The notes under the pieces were generated by a model that did not search any database, was not told where the DNA came from, and worked only from the letters and a program-made list of their open reading frames with translations. From NCBI GenBank assembly GCA_960531495.1, contig OY482859.1, forward strand, positions 31,998,406 to 32,062,405: a stretch of 64,000 nt of DNA, given 5' to 3'. The position numbers were made by a program, and so were the translations under genes. This document shows, piece by piece, positions 9,319 to 22,383 of this stretch. Numbering within the stretch: the stretch's first letter is position 1; each line of letters begins with the position of its first letter. The stretch comes from Zeus faber (Eukaryota > Chordata > Actinopteri > Zeiformes > Zeidae).

Positions 9319-9821
9319 TGTCACGACCCGAACAGGGAGGAACCCAAACGCACGACACAGGGACACGGGAGGCAGGCAAGGGATGTTTATTAACTGGGAC
9401 GGTGGAGCTGGCCGGGGGGACCTGGTCGGGAGGGGATGGAGCAGGGCAGGGCAGGGACGATGATGACCAGGAGATGGGGTCCAGGATCCGGGTGGAGAGA
9501 CGGGGAACCAGGCTGGGTGGAGAGTCCTGGTCGACAAGCGGAGACAGACAGGTGAAGGGAAGGCGAGACAACAAGACATAAACTAGGAACTTGGAACTGG
9601 GAACTGGGAACTAGGAACTAGGAACTAGGAACTAGGAAGGGAGCCAATCGCGATGCAACTCGGGGAAAGCTAGTTGACGGTCTGGCAAGGAATGGCTAGG
9701 AAGCTGGGGCTAAATACAGTGCGGGTAATTGATCCCAGGTGTGTGCAATTGGGTCTGAGTAGGGAGCTGCAGATGGGGCAAGGGCGGCCTCTAGTGGCGC
9801 TGGGAGGCCGTGGGCCTAACA
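9319..9821 (-). repeat. Complete 5' LTR (503 bp)
   Basis: Bounded by TG and CA dinucleotides and immediately followed by the target duplication. It contains an AATAAA-free GC-rich core and a tandem AGGAACT/TGGAACT minisatellite near 9,587-9,640. As the upstream LTR of a minus-strand element it would hold the promoter, although no clear TATA box was identified. Confidence 0.88.
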
Positions 9822-9848
9822 TGTACGGGTACATTTATTCCTGTGCTA

Positions 9849-9849
9849 G

Positions 9850-9883
<34 letters not shown>

Positions 9884-9905
9884 CATGTACGCATGTGTGT
9901 GTGGG
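9849..9905. repeat. Imperfect (TG)n microsatellite
   Basis: A TG-rich run interrupted by TTTG, GCATGTACGCA and GGG. It lies in the 190-bp gap between the gypsy target duplication and the large simple-repeat array. Confidence 0.85.
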
Positions 9906-11844
9906 TGTTGGGAGGATTGGTCATGTGAATGTGTGTGGGGTGGGAGGGGAGAGATGCAAGTGTGTATGGCATTTAATCCATAGGACAAATGATTTTTTAA
10001 AAGTGACTAGTACTCATTTTTTTTAAATCTTTCTTTCAATCTTTGTTTCTTTCAATCTTATTTTCAATCTTTCTTTCAATCTTATCATAGAACAATAAAC
10101 ACAATGGGGTTGTGCTGATGTTAATGGATCAACCTTTCTTTCGTTCTCCTTTATTTCAATCGTTCTTTCAATCTTTCTTTCAATCTTTCAATCTTTCTTT
10201 CAATTTTTCTTTCTTTCTTTCAATCTTTCTTTCAATCTTTCTTTCATTCTTTCTTTCAGTCTTTCAATATTTCTTTCAATCTCTCTTTCAATCTATCTTT
10301 CAATCTTTCTTTCATTCTTTCTTTCAGTCGTTCAATCTTTCTTTCAATCTTTCTTTCAATCTTTCTTTTTTCAATCTTTCTTTCAATCTTTCAATCTTTC
10401 TTTCATTCTTTCTTTCAATCTTTCTTACTTTCAATCTTTCTTTCTTTCAATATTTCTTTCAATCTTTCTTTCAATCTTTCTTTCATTCTTTCTTTCATTC
10501 TTTCATTCTTTCTTTCAATCTTTCTTTCTTTCAATCTTTCTTTCAATCTTTCAATCATTCAATCTTTCTTTCATTCTTTCTTTCAATCTTTCTTACTTTT
10601 AATCTTTCTCTCTTTCAATAATTCTTTCAATATTTAAATCTTTCTTTAAATCTTTCTTTCAAACTTTCAATCTTTCTTTCAATCTTTCTTTCAATCTTTC
10701 AATCTTTCAATCGATCTTTCAATCTTTCATTCAATCTTTCAATCTCTCTTTCATTCTTTCTTTCAATCTTTCAATCTTTCTTTCAATGTTTCTTTCAATC
10801 TTTCATTCTTTCTTTCAATCTTTCAATCGTTCTTTCAATCTTTCTTTTATTCTTTCTTTCAATCTTTCATTTTTTCAATCTTTCTTTCAATCTTTCAATC
10901 TTTCTTTCAATCTTTCATTCTTTCTTTCAATCTTTCAATCGTTCTTTCTTTCAATCTTTCAATCTTTCTTTCATTCTTTCTTTCAATATTTCAATCTTTC
11001 AATCTTTCTTTCATTCTTTCTTTAAATCTTTCAATCTTTCTTTCATTCTTTCTTTCAATCTATCTTACTTTCAATCCATCTTTCTTTCAATATTTCTTCC
11101 AATCGTTCAATCTTTCTTTCATTCTTTCTTTCAATCTTTCTTTTGTTATTTCTTTCAATCTTTCTTTCAATATTTCTTTCAATCTTTCTTTCTTAAATCT
11201 TTCTTTCAATCTTTCTTTCAAACTTTCAATCATTATTTCAATCTTTCATTCTTTCCATTTTTCTTGCAATCTTTCTTTCAATTGTTTAATCTTTCAATGT
11301 TTCTTTCATTCTTTCTTTCAGTCTTTCAATCTTTTTCTCAATCTTTCTTTCATTCTTTCTTTCAATATTTCAATCTTTCAATCTTTCTTTCATTCTTTCT
11401 TTAAATCTTTCATTCTTTCTTTCATTCTTTCTTTCAATCTATCTTTCTTTCAATATTTCTTCCAATCGTTCAATCTTTCTTTCATTATTTCTTTCAATCT
11501 TTCTTTTGTTATTTCTTTCAATCTTTCTTTCAATATTTCTTTCAATCTTTCTTTCTTTAAATCTTTCTTTCAATCTTTCTTTCAAACTTTCAATCTTTAT
11601 TTCAATCTTTCAATCTTTCAATCTTTCTTTCAATCGTTCTTTAGATCTTTCAATCTTGCTTTCATTCTTTCTTTCAATCTATAAATCTTTCAATCTTTCT
11701 TTAATTCTTTTATTCATTCTTTCTTTCAGTCTTTCAATCTTTCTTTAAATCTTTCTTTCAATCTTTCTTTCAATCTTTCAATCTTTCAATTTTTCTTTCA
11801 TTCTTTCTTTCAATCTTTATTACTTTCAATCTTTCTTTCAATCT

Positions 11845-14800
11845 TTCAATCTTTCATTCTCTCTTTCTTTCAATATTTCTTTCAATCTTTCAATCTTTCT
11901 TTCATTCTTTCTTTCAATTTTTCATTCTTTCTTTCAATCTTTCAATCTTTCAATCTTTCTTTCAATCTTTCTTTCTTTCAATCTTTCTTTCAATCTTTCT
12001 TTCAATCTATCTTTTATTCTTTCCTTCAGTCTTTCAATCTTTCTTTCAATCTTTCTTTTTTTCAATCTTTCTTTCAATCTTTCTTTCATTCTTTCTTTCA
12101 ATCTTTCTTTCAATCTTTCAATCTTTCTTTCAATATTTCTTTCAATCTTTCTTACTTTCAATCTTTCTTTCTTTAAATCGTTCTTTCAATCTTTCTTTCA
12201 AACTTTCAATCATTATTTCAATCTTTCAATCTTTCTTTCAATATTTCTTTCAATCTTTCTTTCTTTAAATCTTTCTTTCAATCTTTCTTTCAAACATTCA
12301 ATCTTTCTTTCAATATTTAAATCTTTCAATCTTTCTTTCAATCTTTCTTTCAATCTTTCAATCTTTCTTTCATTCTATCTTTCAATATTTCAATCTTTCA
12401 ATCTTTCTTTCATTCTTTCTTTCAATCTTTCAATCTTTTTATCATTCTTTCTTTCAATCTTTCTTACTTTCATTTTTTCTATCTTTCAATATTTCTTCCA
12501 ATCTTCCAATCTTTCTTTTATTTCTTTCAATCTTTTTTTCTTTCAATCTTTCTTTCATCTATCTTTCAATCTTTCTTTCATTCTTTCTTTCAATCTTTCT
12601 TTTTTCAATCTTTCTTGCAATCTTTCTTTCAATTGTTTAATCTATCAATCTTTCTTTCATTCTTTCTTTCAGTCTTTCAATCCTTTTTTCAATCTTTCTT
12701 TAAATCTTTCAATCTTTCTTTCATTCTTTCTTTCAATATTTCAATCTTTCAATCTTTCTTTCATTCTTTCTTTCAATCTTTCAATCTTGCTTTCATTCTT
12801 TCTTACTTTCAATTTTTCTATCTTTCAATATTTCTTCCAATCGTTCTATCTTTCTTTCATTATTTCTTTCAATCTTTCTTTCTTTCAATCTTTCCAACTT
12901 TCTTTCAATCTTTCTTTCATTCTTTCTTTCAATATTTCTTTTTTCAATCTTTCTTGCAATCTTTCTTTCAATTGTTTAATCTTTCATTCTTTCTTTCATT
13001 CATTCATTCTTTCTTTCAATCGTTCTTTCATTCTTTCTTTCAATCTTTCAATCTTTCTTTAAATATTTCTTTCGATCTTTAATACTTTCAATCTTTTTTC
13101 AAACATTCAATCTTTCTTTCAATATTTAAATCTTTCAATCTTTCAATCTTTCTTTCATTCATTCTTTCAATCTTTCTTACTTTCAATTTTTCTATCTTTC
13201 ATTATTTCTTTCAATCTTTCTTTTGTTATTTCTTTCAATCTTTATTTCTTTCAATCTTGCTTTCCATCTTTCTTGCAATCTTTCTTTTAATTGTTTAATC
13301 TTTCAATGTTTCTTTCATTCTTTCTTTCAGTCTTTCAATCTTTTTTTCAATCTTTCTTTCATTCTTTCTTTCAATCTTTCTGTCCGTCATTCTTTCTTTC
13401 AATCTTTCTTTCAATCTTTCTTTCATTCTTTATTTCAATCTTTGTTTCATTCTTTCTTTCAATCTTTCTTTCAATCTTTCTTTCTTTCTTTAAATCTTTC
13501 TTTCAATCTTTCTTTCAAACTTTCAATCTTTATTTCAATCTTTCAATCTTTCTATCAATCTTTCTTTCATTATTTTAATCTTTCTTACTTTCAATTTTTC
13601 TATCTTTCATTTTTTCTTTCAATCTTTCTTTTGTTATTTCTTTCAAACTTTATTTCTTTCAATCTTACTTTCCATCTTTCTTGCAATCTTTCTTTCAATT
13701 GTTTAATCTTTCAATGTTTCTTTCATTCTTTCTTTCAGTCTTTCAATCTTTTTTTCAATCTTTCTTTCATTCTTTCTTTCAATCTTTCTGTCCGTCATTC
13801 TTTCTTTCAGTCTTTCTTTCAATCATTCAATCTTTCAATCTTTCTTTCTTTCAATCTTTCTTTCAATCTTTCTATCAATCTTTCTTTCAATATTTCTTTC
13901 TTTCTTTAAATCTTTCTTTCAATCTTTCTTTCAAACTTTCAATCTTTATTTCAATCTTTCAATCTTTCTTTCAATCTTTCTTTCAATCTTTCTTTCAATC
14001 TTTCAATCTTTCTTTCATTCTTTCTTTCAATATTTCAATCTTTCAATATTTCTTTCATTCTTTCTTGCAATCTTTCAATCTTTCTTTCATTCTTTCTTTC
14101 AATCTTTCTTACTTTCAATCTTTCTTTCAATCTGCCTTTCATTCTTTCTTTCAGTCTTTCAATCTTTCTTTAAATCTTTCTTTCAATCTTTCTTTCAAAC
14201 TTTCAATCTTTCTTTCATTCTTTCTTTCAATCTTTCTTTCATTCTTTCTTTCAATCTTTCTGTCCGTCAATCTTTCTTTCAATCTTTCTTTCTTTCTTTA
14301 AATCTTTCTTTCAATCTTTCTTTCAAACTTTATACTTTATTTCAATCTTTCAATCTTTCTTTCAATCTTTCTTTCAATCTTTCAATCTTTCATTCTCTCT
14401 TTCTTTCAATATTTCTTTCAATCTTTCAATCTTTCTTTCATTCTTTCTTTCAATCGTTCTTTCATTCTTTCTTTCAATTTTTCATTCTTTCTTTCAATCT
14501 TTCAATCTTTCAATCTTTCTTTCAATCTTTCTTTCTTTCAATCTTTCTTTCAATCTTTCTTTCAATCTTTCTTTTATTCTTTCCTTCAGTCTTTTAATCT
14601 TTCTTTCAATCTTTCTTTTTTTCAATCTTTCTTTCAATCTTTCTTTCATTCTTTCTTTCAATCTTTCTTTCAATCTTTCAATCTTTCTTTCAATATTTCT
14701 TTCAATCTTTCTGACTTTCAATCTTTCTTTCTTTAAATCGTTCTTTCAATCTTTCTTTCAAACTTTCAATCATTATTTCAATCTTTTAATCTTTCAATCT

Positions 14801-17000
14801 TTCTTTCAATCTTTCAATCTTTCTTTCAATATTTCTTTCAATCTTTCTTTCTTTAAATCTTTCTTTCAATCTTTCTTTCAAACATTCAATCTTTCTTTCA
14901 ATATTTCAATCTTTCAATCTTTCTTTCAATCTTTCAATCTTTCTTTCATTCTATCTTTCAATATTTCAATCTTTCAATCTTTCTTTCATTCTTTCTTTCA
15001 ATCTTTCAATCTTTTTATCATTCTTTCTTTCAATCTTTCTTACTTTCATTTTTTCTATCTTTCAATATTTCTTCCAATCTTCCAATCTTTCTTTTATTTC
15101 TTTCAATCTTTTTTTCTTTCAATCTTTCTTTCATCTATCTTTCAATCTTTCTTTCATTCTTTCTTTCAATCTTTCTTTTTTCAATCTTTCTTGCAATCTT
15201 TCTTTCAATTGTTTAATCTATCAATCTTTCTTTCATTCTTTCTTTCAGTCTTTCAATCCTTTTTTCAATCTTTCTTTAAATCTTTCAATCTTTCTTTCAT
15301 TCTTTCTTTCAATATTTCAATCTTTCAATCTTTCTTTCATTCTTTCTTTCAATCTTTCAATCTTGCTTTCATTCTTTCTTACTTTCAATTTTTCTATCTT
15401 TCAATATTTCTTCCAATCGTTCTATCTTTCTTTCATTATTTCTTTCAATCTTTCTTTCTTTCAATCTTTCTTTCCAACTTTCTTTCAATCTTTCTTTCAT
15501 TCTTTCTTTCAATATTTCTTTTTTCAATCTTTCTTGCAATCTTTCTTTCAATTGTTTAATCTTTCATTCTTTCTTTCATTCATTCATTCTTTCTTTCAAT
15601 CGTTCTTTCATTCTTTCTTTCAATCTTTCAATCTTTCTTTAAATATTTCTTTCGATCTTTAATACTTTCAATCTTTTTTCAAACATTCAATCTTTCTTTC
15701 AATATTTCAATCTTTCAATCTTTCAATCTTTCTTTCATTCATTCTTTCAATCTTTCTTACTTTCAATTTTTCTATCTTTCATTATTTCTTTCAATCTTTC
15801 TTTTGTTATTTCTTTCAATCTTTATTTCTTTCAATCTTGCTTTCCATCTTTCTTGCAATCTTTCTTTCAATTGTTTAATCTTTCAATGTTTCTTTCATTC
15901 TTTCTTTCAGTCTTTCAATCTTTTTTTCAATCTTTCTTTCATTCTTTCTTTCAATCTTTCTGTCCGTCATTCTTTCTTTCAATCTTTCTTTCAATCTTTC
16001 TTTCATTCTTTATTTCAATCTTTGTTTCATTCTTTCTTTCAATTTTTCTTTCAATCTTTCTTTCTTTCTTTAAATCTTTCTTTCAATCTTTCTTTCAAAC
16101 TTTCAATCTTTATTTCAATCTTTCAATCTTTCTATCAATCTTTCTTTCATTATTTTAATCTTTCTTACTTTCAATTTTTCTATCTTTCATTTTTTCTTTC
16201 AATCTTTCTTTTATTTCTTTCAAACTTTATTTCTTTCAATCTTACTTTCCATCTTTCTTGCAATCTTTCTTTCAATTGTTTAATCTTTCAATGTTTCTTT
16301 CATTCTTTCTTTCAGTCTTTCAATCTTTTTTTCAATCTTTCTTTCATTCTTTCTTTCAATCTTTCTGTCCGTCATTCTTTCTTTCAGTCTTTCTTTCAAT
16401 CATTCAATCTTTCAATCTTTCTTTCTTTCAATCTTTCTTTCAATCTTTCTTTCATTCTTTATTTCAATCTTTGTTTCATTCTTTCTTTCAATCTTTCTAT
16501 CAATCTTTCTTTCAATATTTCTTTCTTTCTTTAAATCTTTCTTTCAATCTTTCTTTCAAACTTTCAATCTTTATTTCAATCTTTCAATCTTTCTTTCAAT
16601 CTTTCTTTCAATCTTTCTTTCAATCTTTCAATCTTTCTTTCATTCTTTCTTTCAATATTTCAATCTTTCAATATTTCTTTCATTCTTTCTTGCAATCTTT
16701 CAATCTTTCTTTCATTCTTTCTTTCAATCTTTCTTACTTTCAATCTTTCTTTCAATCTGCCTTTCATTCTTTCTTTCAGTCTTTCAATCTTTCTTTAAAT
16801 CTTTCTTTCAATCTCTCTTTCAAACTTTCAATCTTTCTTTCATTCTTTCTTTCAATCTTTCTTTCATTCTTTCTTTCAATCTTTCTGTCCGTCAATCTTT
16901 CTTTCAATCTTTCTTTCTTTCTTTAAATCTTTCTTTCAATCTTTCTTTCAAACTTTATACTTTATTTCAATCTTTCAATCTTTCTTTCAATCTTTCTTTC
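11845..17000. repeat. Higher-order repeat: about 2.57-kb block in two tandem copies
   Basis: Landmarks recur in the same order at an offset growing from about 2,560 to 2,620 bp. CATTCTCTCTTTC is at about 11,855 and 14,392. CTTTTATTCTTTCCTTCAG is at about 12,010 and 14,571. CTTTCCATCTTTCTTGC is at about 13,260 and 15,840. AAACTTTATACTTTATTTC is present at the end of the second copy (about 16,950) and at the matching place of the first (about 14,328). Differences are mostly single-base changes and small word-sized indels, so copying is fairly recent. Confidence 0.85.
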
Positions 17001-17959
17001 AATCTTTCAATCTTTCTTTCATTCTTTCTTTCAATATTTCAATCTTTCAATATTTCTTTCAATCTTTCTTTCAATCTTTCAATCTTTCTTTCATTCTTTC
17101 TTTCAATATTTCAATCTTTCAATATTTCTTTCATTCTTTCTTGCAATCTTTCAATCTTTCTTTCATTCTTTCTTTCAATCTTTCTTACTTTCAATCTTTC
17201 TTTCAATCTGCCTTTCATTCTTTCTTTCAGTCTTTCAATCTTTCTTTAAATCTTTCTTTCAATCTTTCTTTCAAACTTTCAATCTTTATTTCATTCTTTC
17301 TTTCAATCTTTCTTTCATTCTTTCTTTCAATCTTTCTTTCATTCTGTCTGTCAATCTTTCTTTCAGTCTTTCTTTCAGTCATTCAATCTTTCAATCTTTC
17401 CTTCAATATTTATTTCTTTCAATCTTTCTTTCATTCTTTCCTTCAGTCGTTCAATCATTCTTTCAATCTTTCATTTTTTCAATCTTTCTTTCAATCTTTC
17501 TTTCATCCTTTCTTTCAATCTTTCGTTCAATATTTCTTTCAATCTTTCTTACTTTCAATCTTTCTTTGTTTAAATCTTTCTTTCAAACTTTCTTTCAAAC
17601 TTTTAATCATTATTTCAATCTTTCATTCTTTCCATCTTTCTTGCAATCTTTCTTTCAATTGTTTAATCTTTCAATGTTTCTTTCATTCTTTCTTTCAGTC
17701 TTTCAATCTTTTTTCAATCTTTCTTTCATTCTTTCTTTCAATCTTTCTGTCCGTCATTCTTTCTTTCAGTCTTTCTTTCAATTATTCAATCTTTCAATCT
17801 TTCTTTCTTTCAATCTTTCTTTCAATCTTTCTTTCAATCTTTCTTTCTTTCTTTAAATCTTTCTTTCAATCTTTCTTTCAAACTTTCAATCTTTATTTCA
17901 ATCTTTCAATCTTTCTTTCAATCTTTCAATCTTTCTTTCATTCTTTCTTTCAATATTTC

Positions 17960-20237
17960 AATCTTTCAATATTTCTTTCATTCTTTCTTGCAATCTTTCA
18001 ATCTTTCTTTCATTCTTTCTTTCAATTTTTCTTACTTTCAATCTTTCTTTCAATCTGCCTTTCATTCTTTCTTTCAGTCTTTCAATCTTTCTTTCATTCT
18101 TTCTGTCAATCTTTCTTTTGTTATTTCTTTCAATCTTTCTTTCTTTCCATCTTTCTTTCAATCTTTCTTTTATTCTTTCTTTCAATCTTTCTTTTTTCAA
18201 TCTTTCTTGCAATCTTTCTTTCCATTGTATAATCTTTCAATCTTTCTTTCATTCTTTCTTTCAATCTTTCTTTCATTCTTTCTTTCAATCTTTCTGTCGG
18301 TCAATCTTTCTTTCAGTCTTTCTTTCAATCATTCAATCTTTCAATCTTTCCTTCAATATTTCTTTCTTTCAATCTTTCTTTCAATCTTTCTTTCATTCTT
18401 TTCTTCAGTCGTTCAATCTTTCTTTCAATCTTTCTTTTTTTCAATCTTTCTTTCAATCTTTCTTTCATCCTTTCTTTCAATCTTTCGTTCAATATTTCTT
18501 TCAATCTTTCTTACTTTCAATCTTTCTTTGTTTAAATCTTTCTTTCAATCTTTCTTTCATTCTTTCTTTCAATCTTTCTGTCCGTCATTCTTTCTTTCAG
18601 TCTTTCTTTCAATAATTCAATCTTTCAATCTTTCTTTCTTTCAATCTTTCTTTCAATCTTTCTTTCAATCTTTCTTTCTTTCTTTAAATCTTTCTTTCAA
18701 TCTTTCTTTCAAACTTTCAATCTTTATTTCAATCTTTCAATCTTTCTTTCAATCTTTCAATCTTTCTTTCATTCTTTCTTTCAATATTTCAATCTTTCAA
18801 TATTTCTTTCATTCTTTCTTGCAATCTTTCAATCTTTCTTTCATTCTTTCTTTCAATTTTTCTTACTTTCAATCTTTCTTTCAATCTGCCTTTCATTCTT
18901 TCTTTCAGTCTTTCAATCTTTCTTTCATTCTTTCTTTCAATCTTTCTTTTGTTATTTCTTTCAATCTTTCTTTCTTTCCATCTTTCTTTCAATCTTTCTT
19001 TTATTCTTTCTTTCAATCTTTCTTTTTTCAATCTTTCTTGCAATCTTTCTTTCAATTGTTTAATCTTTCAATCTTTCTTTCATTCTTTCTTTCAATCTTT
19101 CTTTCATTCTTTCTTTCAATCTTTCTGTCGGTCAATCTTTCTTTCAGTCTTTCTTTCAATCATTCAATCTTTCAATCTTTCCTTCAATATTTCTTTCTTT
19201 CAATCTTTCTTTCAATCTTTCTTTCATTCTTTTCTTCAGTCATTCAATCTTTCTTTCAATCTTTCTTTTTTTCAATTTTTCTTTCAATCTTTCTTTCATC
19301 CTTTCTTTCAATCTTTCGTTCAATATTTCTTTCAATCTTTCTTACTTTCAATCTTTCTTTGTTTAAATCTTTCTTTCAATCTTTCTTTCAATCTTTCTGT
19401 CCGTCATTCTTTCTTTCAGTCTTTCTTTCAATTATTCAATCTTTCAATCTTTCTTTCAATCTTTCTTTCAATCTTTCTTTCTTTCTTTAAATCTTTCTTT
19501 CAATCTTTCTTTCAAACTTTCAATCTTTATTTCAATCTTTCAATCTTTCTTTCAATCTTTCAATCTTTCTTTCATTCTTTCTTTCAATATTTCAATCTTT
19601 CAATATTTCTTTCATTCTTTCTTGCAATCTTTCAATCTTTCTTTCATTCTTTCTTTCAATTTTTCTTACTTTCAATCTTTCTTTCAATCTGCCTTTCATT
19701 CTTTCTTTCAGTCTTTCAATCTTTCTTTCATTCTTTCTTTCAATCTTTCTTTTGTTATTTCTTTCAATCTTTCTTTCTTTCCATCTTTCTTTCAATCTTT
19801 CTTTTATTCTTTCTTTCAATCTTTCTTTTTTCAATCTTTCTTGCAATCTTTCTTTCAATTGTTTAATCTTTCAATCTTTCTTTCATTCTTTCTTTCAATC
19901 TTTCTTTCATTCTTTCTTTCAATCTTTCTGTCGGTCAATCTTTCTTTCAGTCTTTCTTTCAATCATTCAATCTTTCAATCTTTCCTTCAATATTTCTTTC
20001 TTTCAATCTTTCTTTCAATCTTTCTTTCATTCTTTTCTTCAGTCGTTCAATCTTTCTTTCAATCTTTCCTTTTTTCAATCTTTTTTTCAATCTTTCTTTC
20101 ATCCTTTCTTTCAATCTTTCGTTCAATATTTCTTTCAATCTTTCTTACTTTCAATCTTTCTTTGTTTAAATCTTTCTTTCAATCTTTCTTTCAATCTTTC
20201 GTTCAATATTTCTTTCAATCTTTCTTACTTTCAATCT
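17960..20237. repeat. Higher-order repeat: about 0.8-kb block in three tandem copies
   Basis: The ordered series TTCTTGCAATCTTTCAATC, CAATCTGCCTTTCATTC, TTTTGTTATTTC, TTTCTTTCCATC, CTGTCGGTCAATC and CATCCTTTC repeats starting near 17,985, 18,820 and 19,620. The spacings are about 835 and 800 bp. The third copy is interrupted at its end by the L2 LINE, after which array sequence resumes at 22,710. Confidence 0.85.
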
Positions 20238-20631
20238 GAGTCGAGCTAACTCTGAGTCGAGCTCTAGTGCTGAGGTTGCTGTGTAGTGTATCACTGCTCG
20301 TATTGTAGTATTGCAACTTGGACTACTGGATTGACTCTGTACATTTCACTGCTATTTGCTGATCTGCCAACAAGCTTGTGTTCCAGACACACCCCCTATT
20401 CAGGTAAGTCCTCTCTTATGTGGGCGTGCTCTTAGCCAGGTGCAACCCTAATCACACGAGCAGCTGTATTCTATCACCTATTTATGGTCCTGCCCTTCAA
20501 GCGTTGGCCCATTTGTAGTCGCTCTCGTGTGAAGACGCTCTGTGTAAAGACGCACGTCTACCTCTGCACGTCAACCGAAGCAAGGACACCGAACAAGGCA
20601 AACCTGCCTTCTTTCTCTCACTCCATACAAA

Positions 20632-22383
20632 GTGTGCTACTACCGCATCCCTACAACTTCAAGGTCACCCAGAAAGCGTCGTTATACCATACGCCGATGC
20701 AATCCGGGTAACCTCAGGTCCCTGCAGCAAACATCTTCTGCAAAGACCTCCTTCTCTGTTGGCTTGTGGAATTGTCGATCTGCAGTTAACAAGGCAGACT
20801 TCATTTCTGGTCATGCCAACCAACTCTCCTTAGAGCTCCTTGCTCTCACTGAGACATGGATTAAACCGGAAGATAGCGCAACCCCGGCTGCACTCTCCAC
20901 TAACTACTCATTCTCCCACACATCCAGACCATCTGGCCGTGGTGGTGGGACTGGCCTGCTAATTTCCAACACATGGAAATTTAATCCACTGCTGCCTTTA
21001 AACAACTTTGCCTCCTTTGAATATCACGCCGTCTTGGTGACTGCTCCGGTGAAAGCCTATGTGGTCGTCATCTACCGTCCACCAGGACAACTAGGTGACT
21101 TCCTACATGAGCTTGACACCCTGCTGTCATCAATCCCTGAGCACGAGTGTCCCATGCTCGTCCTCGGAGACATGAACATTCACTTGGACAGTGCGAGCTC
21201 GGCTGACTTCCTGTCTTTGGTTCGCTCGTTCGACCTAAGACAGATCCCGACTCCACCGACTCACAAGGCTGGCAAAGAGCTTGATCTCATTCTTGCTCGG
21301 AGCTGTACCACCGACAACCTATGGGTCACTCCTCTTCATCTCTCTGACCACTTCTTCATCCACTTCAATGTCCAGCTACCAAAACAACCCCCCACCTCCC
21401 CACCCATGGTTACTATCCGCAGCAATCTCCGCAACTTGTCTCCCACCCACTTCTCCTCTGTGCTCTCCTCTTCTCTTCCACCCCATGGCACTTTCTCCTC
21501 TCTGCAGGTTAATGATGCCACTGACTCCCTCTGCTCCACCTTGAGCTCATGTCTGGATATCCTGTGTCCACTATCCACCAGACCTGCTCGTTCAACCCAG
21601 TCGCACCCTTGGCTGACTGACACCCTCCGGACAACGCGCACTGACCTCAGAGCAGCCGAGAGGAAATGGCACAAATTCAAAACAACTGAGGATCTTGCTA
21701 GCTACCAGACACTGCTGTCCTCCTTCTCTTCCGGCATCACTGCTGCCAAGAAGGCCTTCTTCAACGATAGGATCAACGGTGCCACAGACACACGTACGTT
21801 ATTCACCACCTTCAAGTCTCTGCTTTACCCTCCACCACCTCCCCCAGCTACTAACCTCACTGCTGACTGCCTTGCCTCCTTTTTTACTAACAATGTGGCA
21901 GCCATCAGCAGCCAATTCACTAAACAACTTACTCACAACCTGTCTTCTCCAGCCCTAGGCTCATCGTTCCCTGGTTTCGCCCCCCTCGCTGAAAGTGAGG
22001 TATCTAAACTACTTGACTATCTGGCGAAAACGGAACTGCTGGTCTTCCCGGCCAAACAAGGTATTTATCACAACATTGATATTAAAATCGACTCTCTATC
22101 TCTTGTTCCTACCAAGGCTGCAAGGAATCTTGGTGTCATTATTGATGACCAACTGACATTCTCGGACCATGTTGCCGCCGTCTCCCGGTCCTGCCGCTTC
22201 GCACCAGCCAAAGAGGGCACATGTCACTCCGCTGCTCATCGAGCTCCACTGGTTACCTGTAGCCGCCCGCATCAAGTTCAAGTCTCTTATGCTGGCCTAC
22301 AGAGTGATTGTTGGGAATGCTCCCGCCTACTTAAATGCTCTTGTAAGAGCACATGTTGCCCCCCGGATGCTGCCCTCGTCTAA
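20632..22383 (+). pseudogene. L2 ORF2 remnant: APE-type endonuclease, RT core deleted
   Basis: The open frame shows a full apurinic-like endonuclease. WNCRS has its Asn near residue 47, LTETW its Glu near 74, VVIYRPP follows, LGDMNIH is at 178-184, KELDLIL follows, and LSDHFFI has the Asp-His pair at 239-240. A linker rich in Ser, Pro and Thr follows. Near 22,015-22,025 SEVSKLLDYL runs straight into AKTELLVFPA, a point that lies after the YADD region in complete L2 proteins, so fingers, palm and catalytic Asp residues are absent. After RNLGVIIDDQLTFSDH a second deletion near 22,200 shifts the frame. The frame opens with GTG; the first in-frame ATG (near 21,153) lies inside the endonuclease, so translation from this copy is doubtful. 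Confidence 0.88.

Larger units (their letters stand above)
7427..9821 (-). mobile_element. Internally deleted Ty3/gypsy LTR retrotransposon with target duplication
   Basis: The element is bounded by TGTCACGAC on the plus-strand left and CCTAACA on the right, giving TG...CA ends. It is flanked on both sides by TGTAC (7,422-7,426 and 9,822-9,826), a 5-bp target duplication as expected for Ty3/gypsy integrases. Reading on the minus strand the order is complete 5' LTR, gag, a short reverse transcriptase piece, and truncated 3' LTR. Protease, the second half of reverse transcriptase, RNase H and integrase are missing, so the copy is non-autonomous. The two LTRs differ by only a few substitutions and small indels, suggesting a fairly recent insertion. 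No canonical TGG-type primer binding site follows the 5' LTR; the gag start lies only about 21 bp inside. Confidence 0.9.

Noticed and set aside
8477..9463. Plus-strand open frames across the gypsy gag region
   Set aside because: They are antisense shadows of gag in GC-rich DNA, and Arg/Gly-rich without domain similarity.
17958..19858. K/E/R-rich minus-strand frames (KERLKERLKER pattern) resembling coiled coils
   Set aside because: They are the reverse complement of the same words (GAAA, GATT). The heptad-like look is a product of the four-base period, and the frames repeat with the higher-order units.
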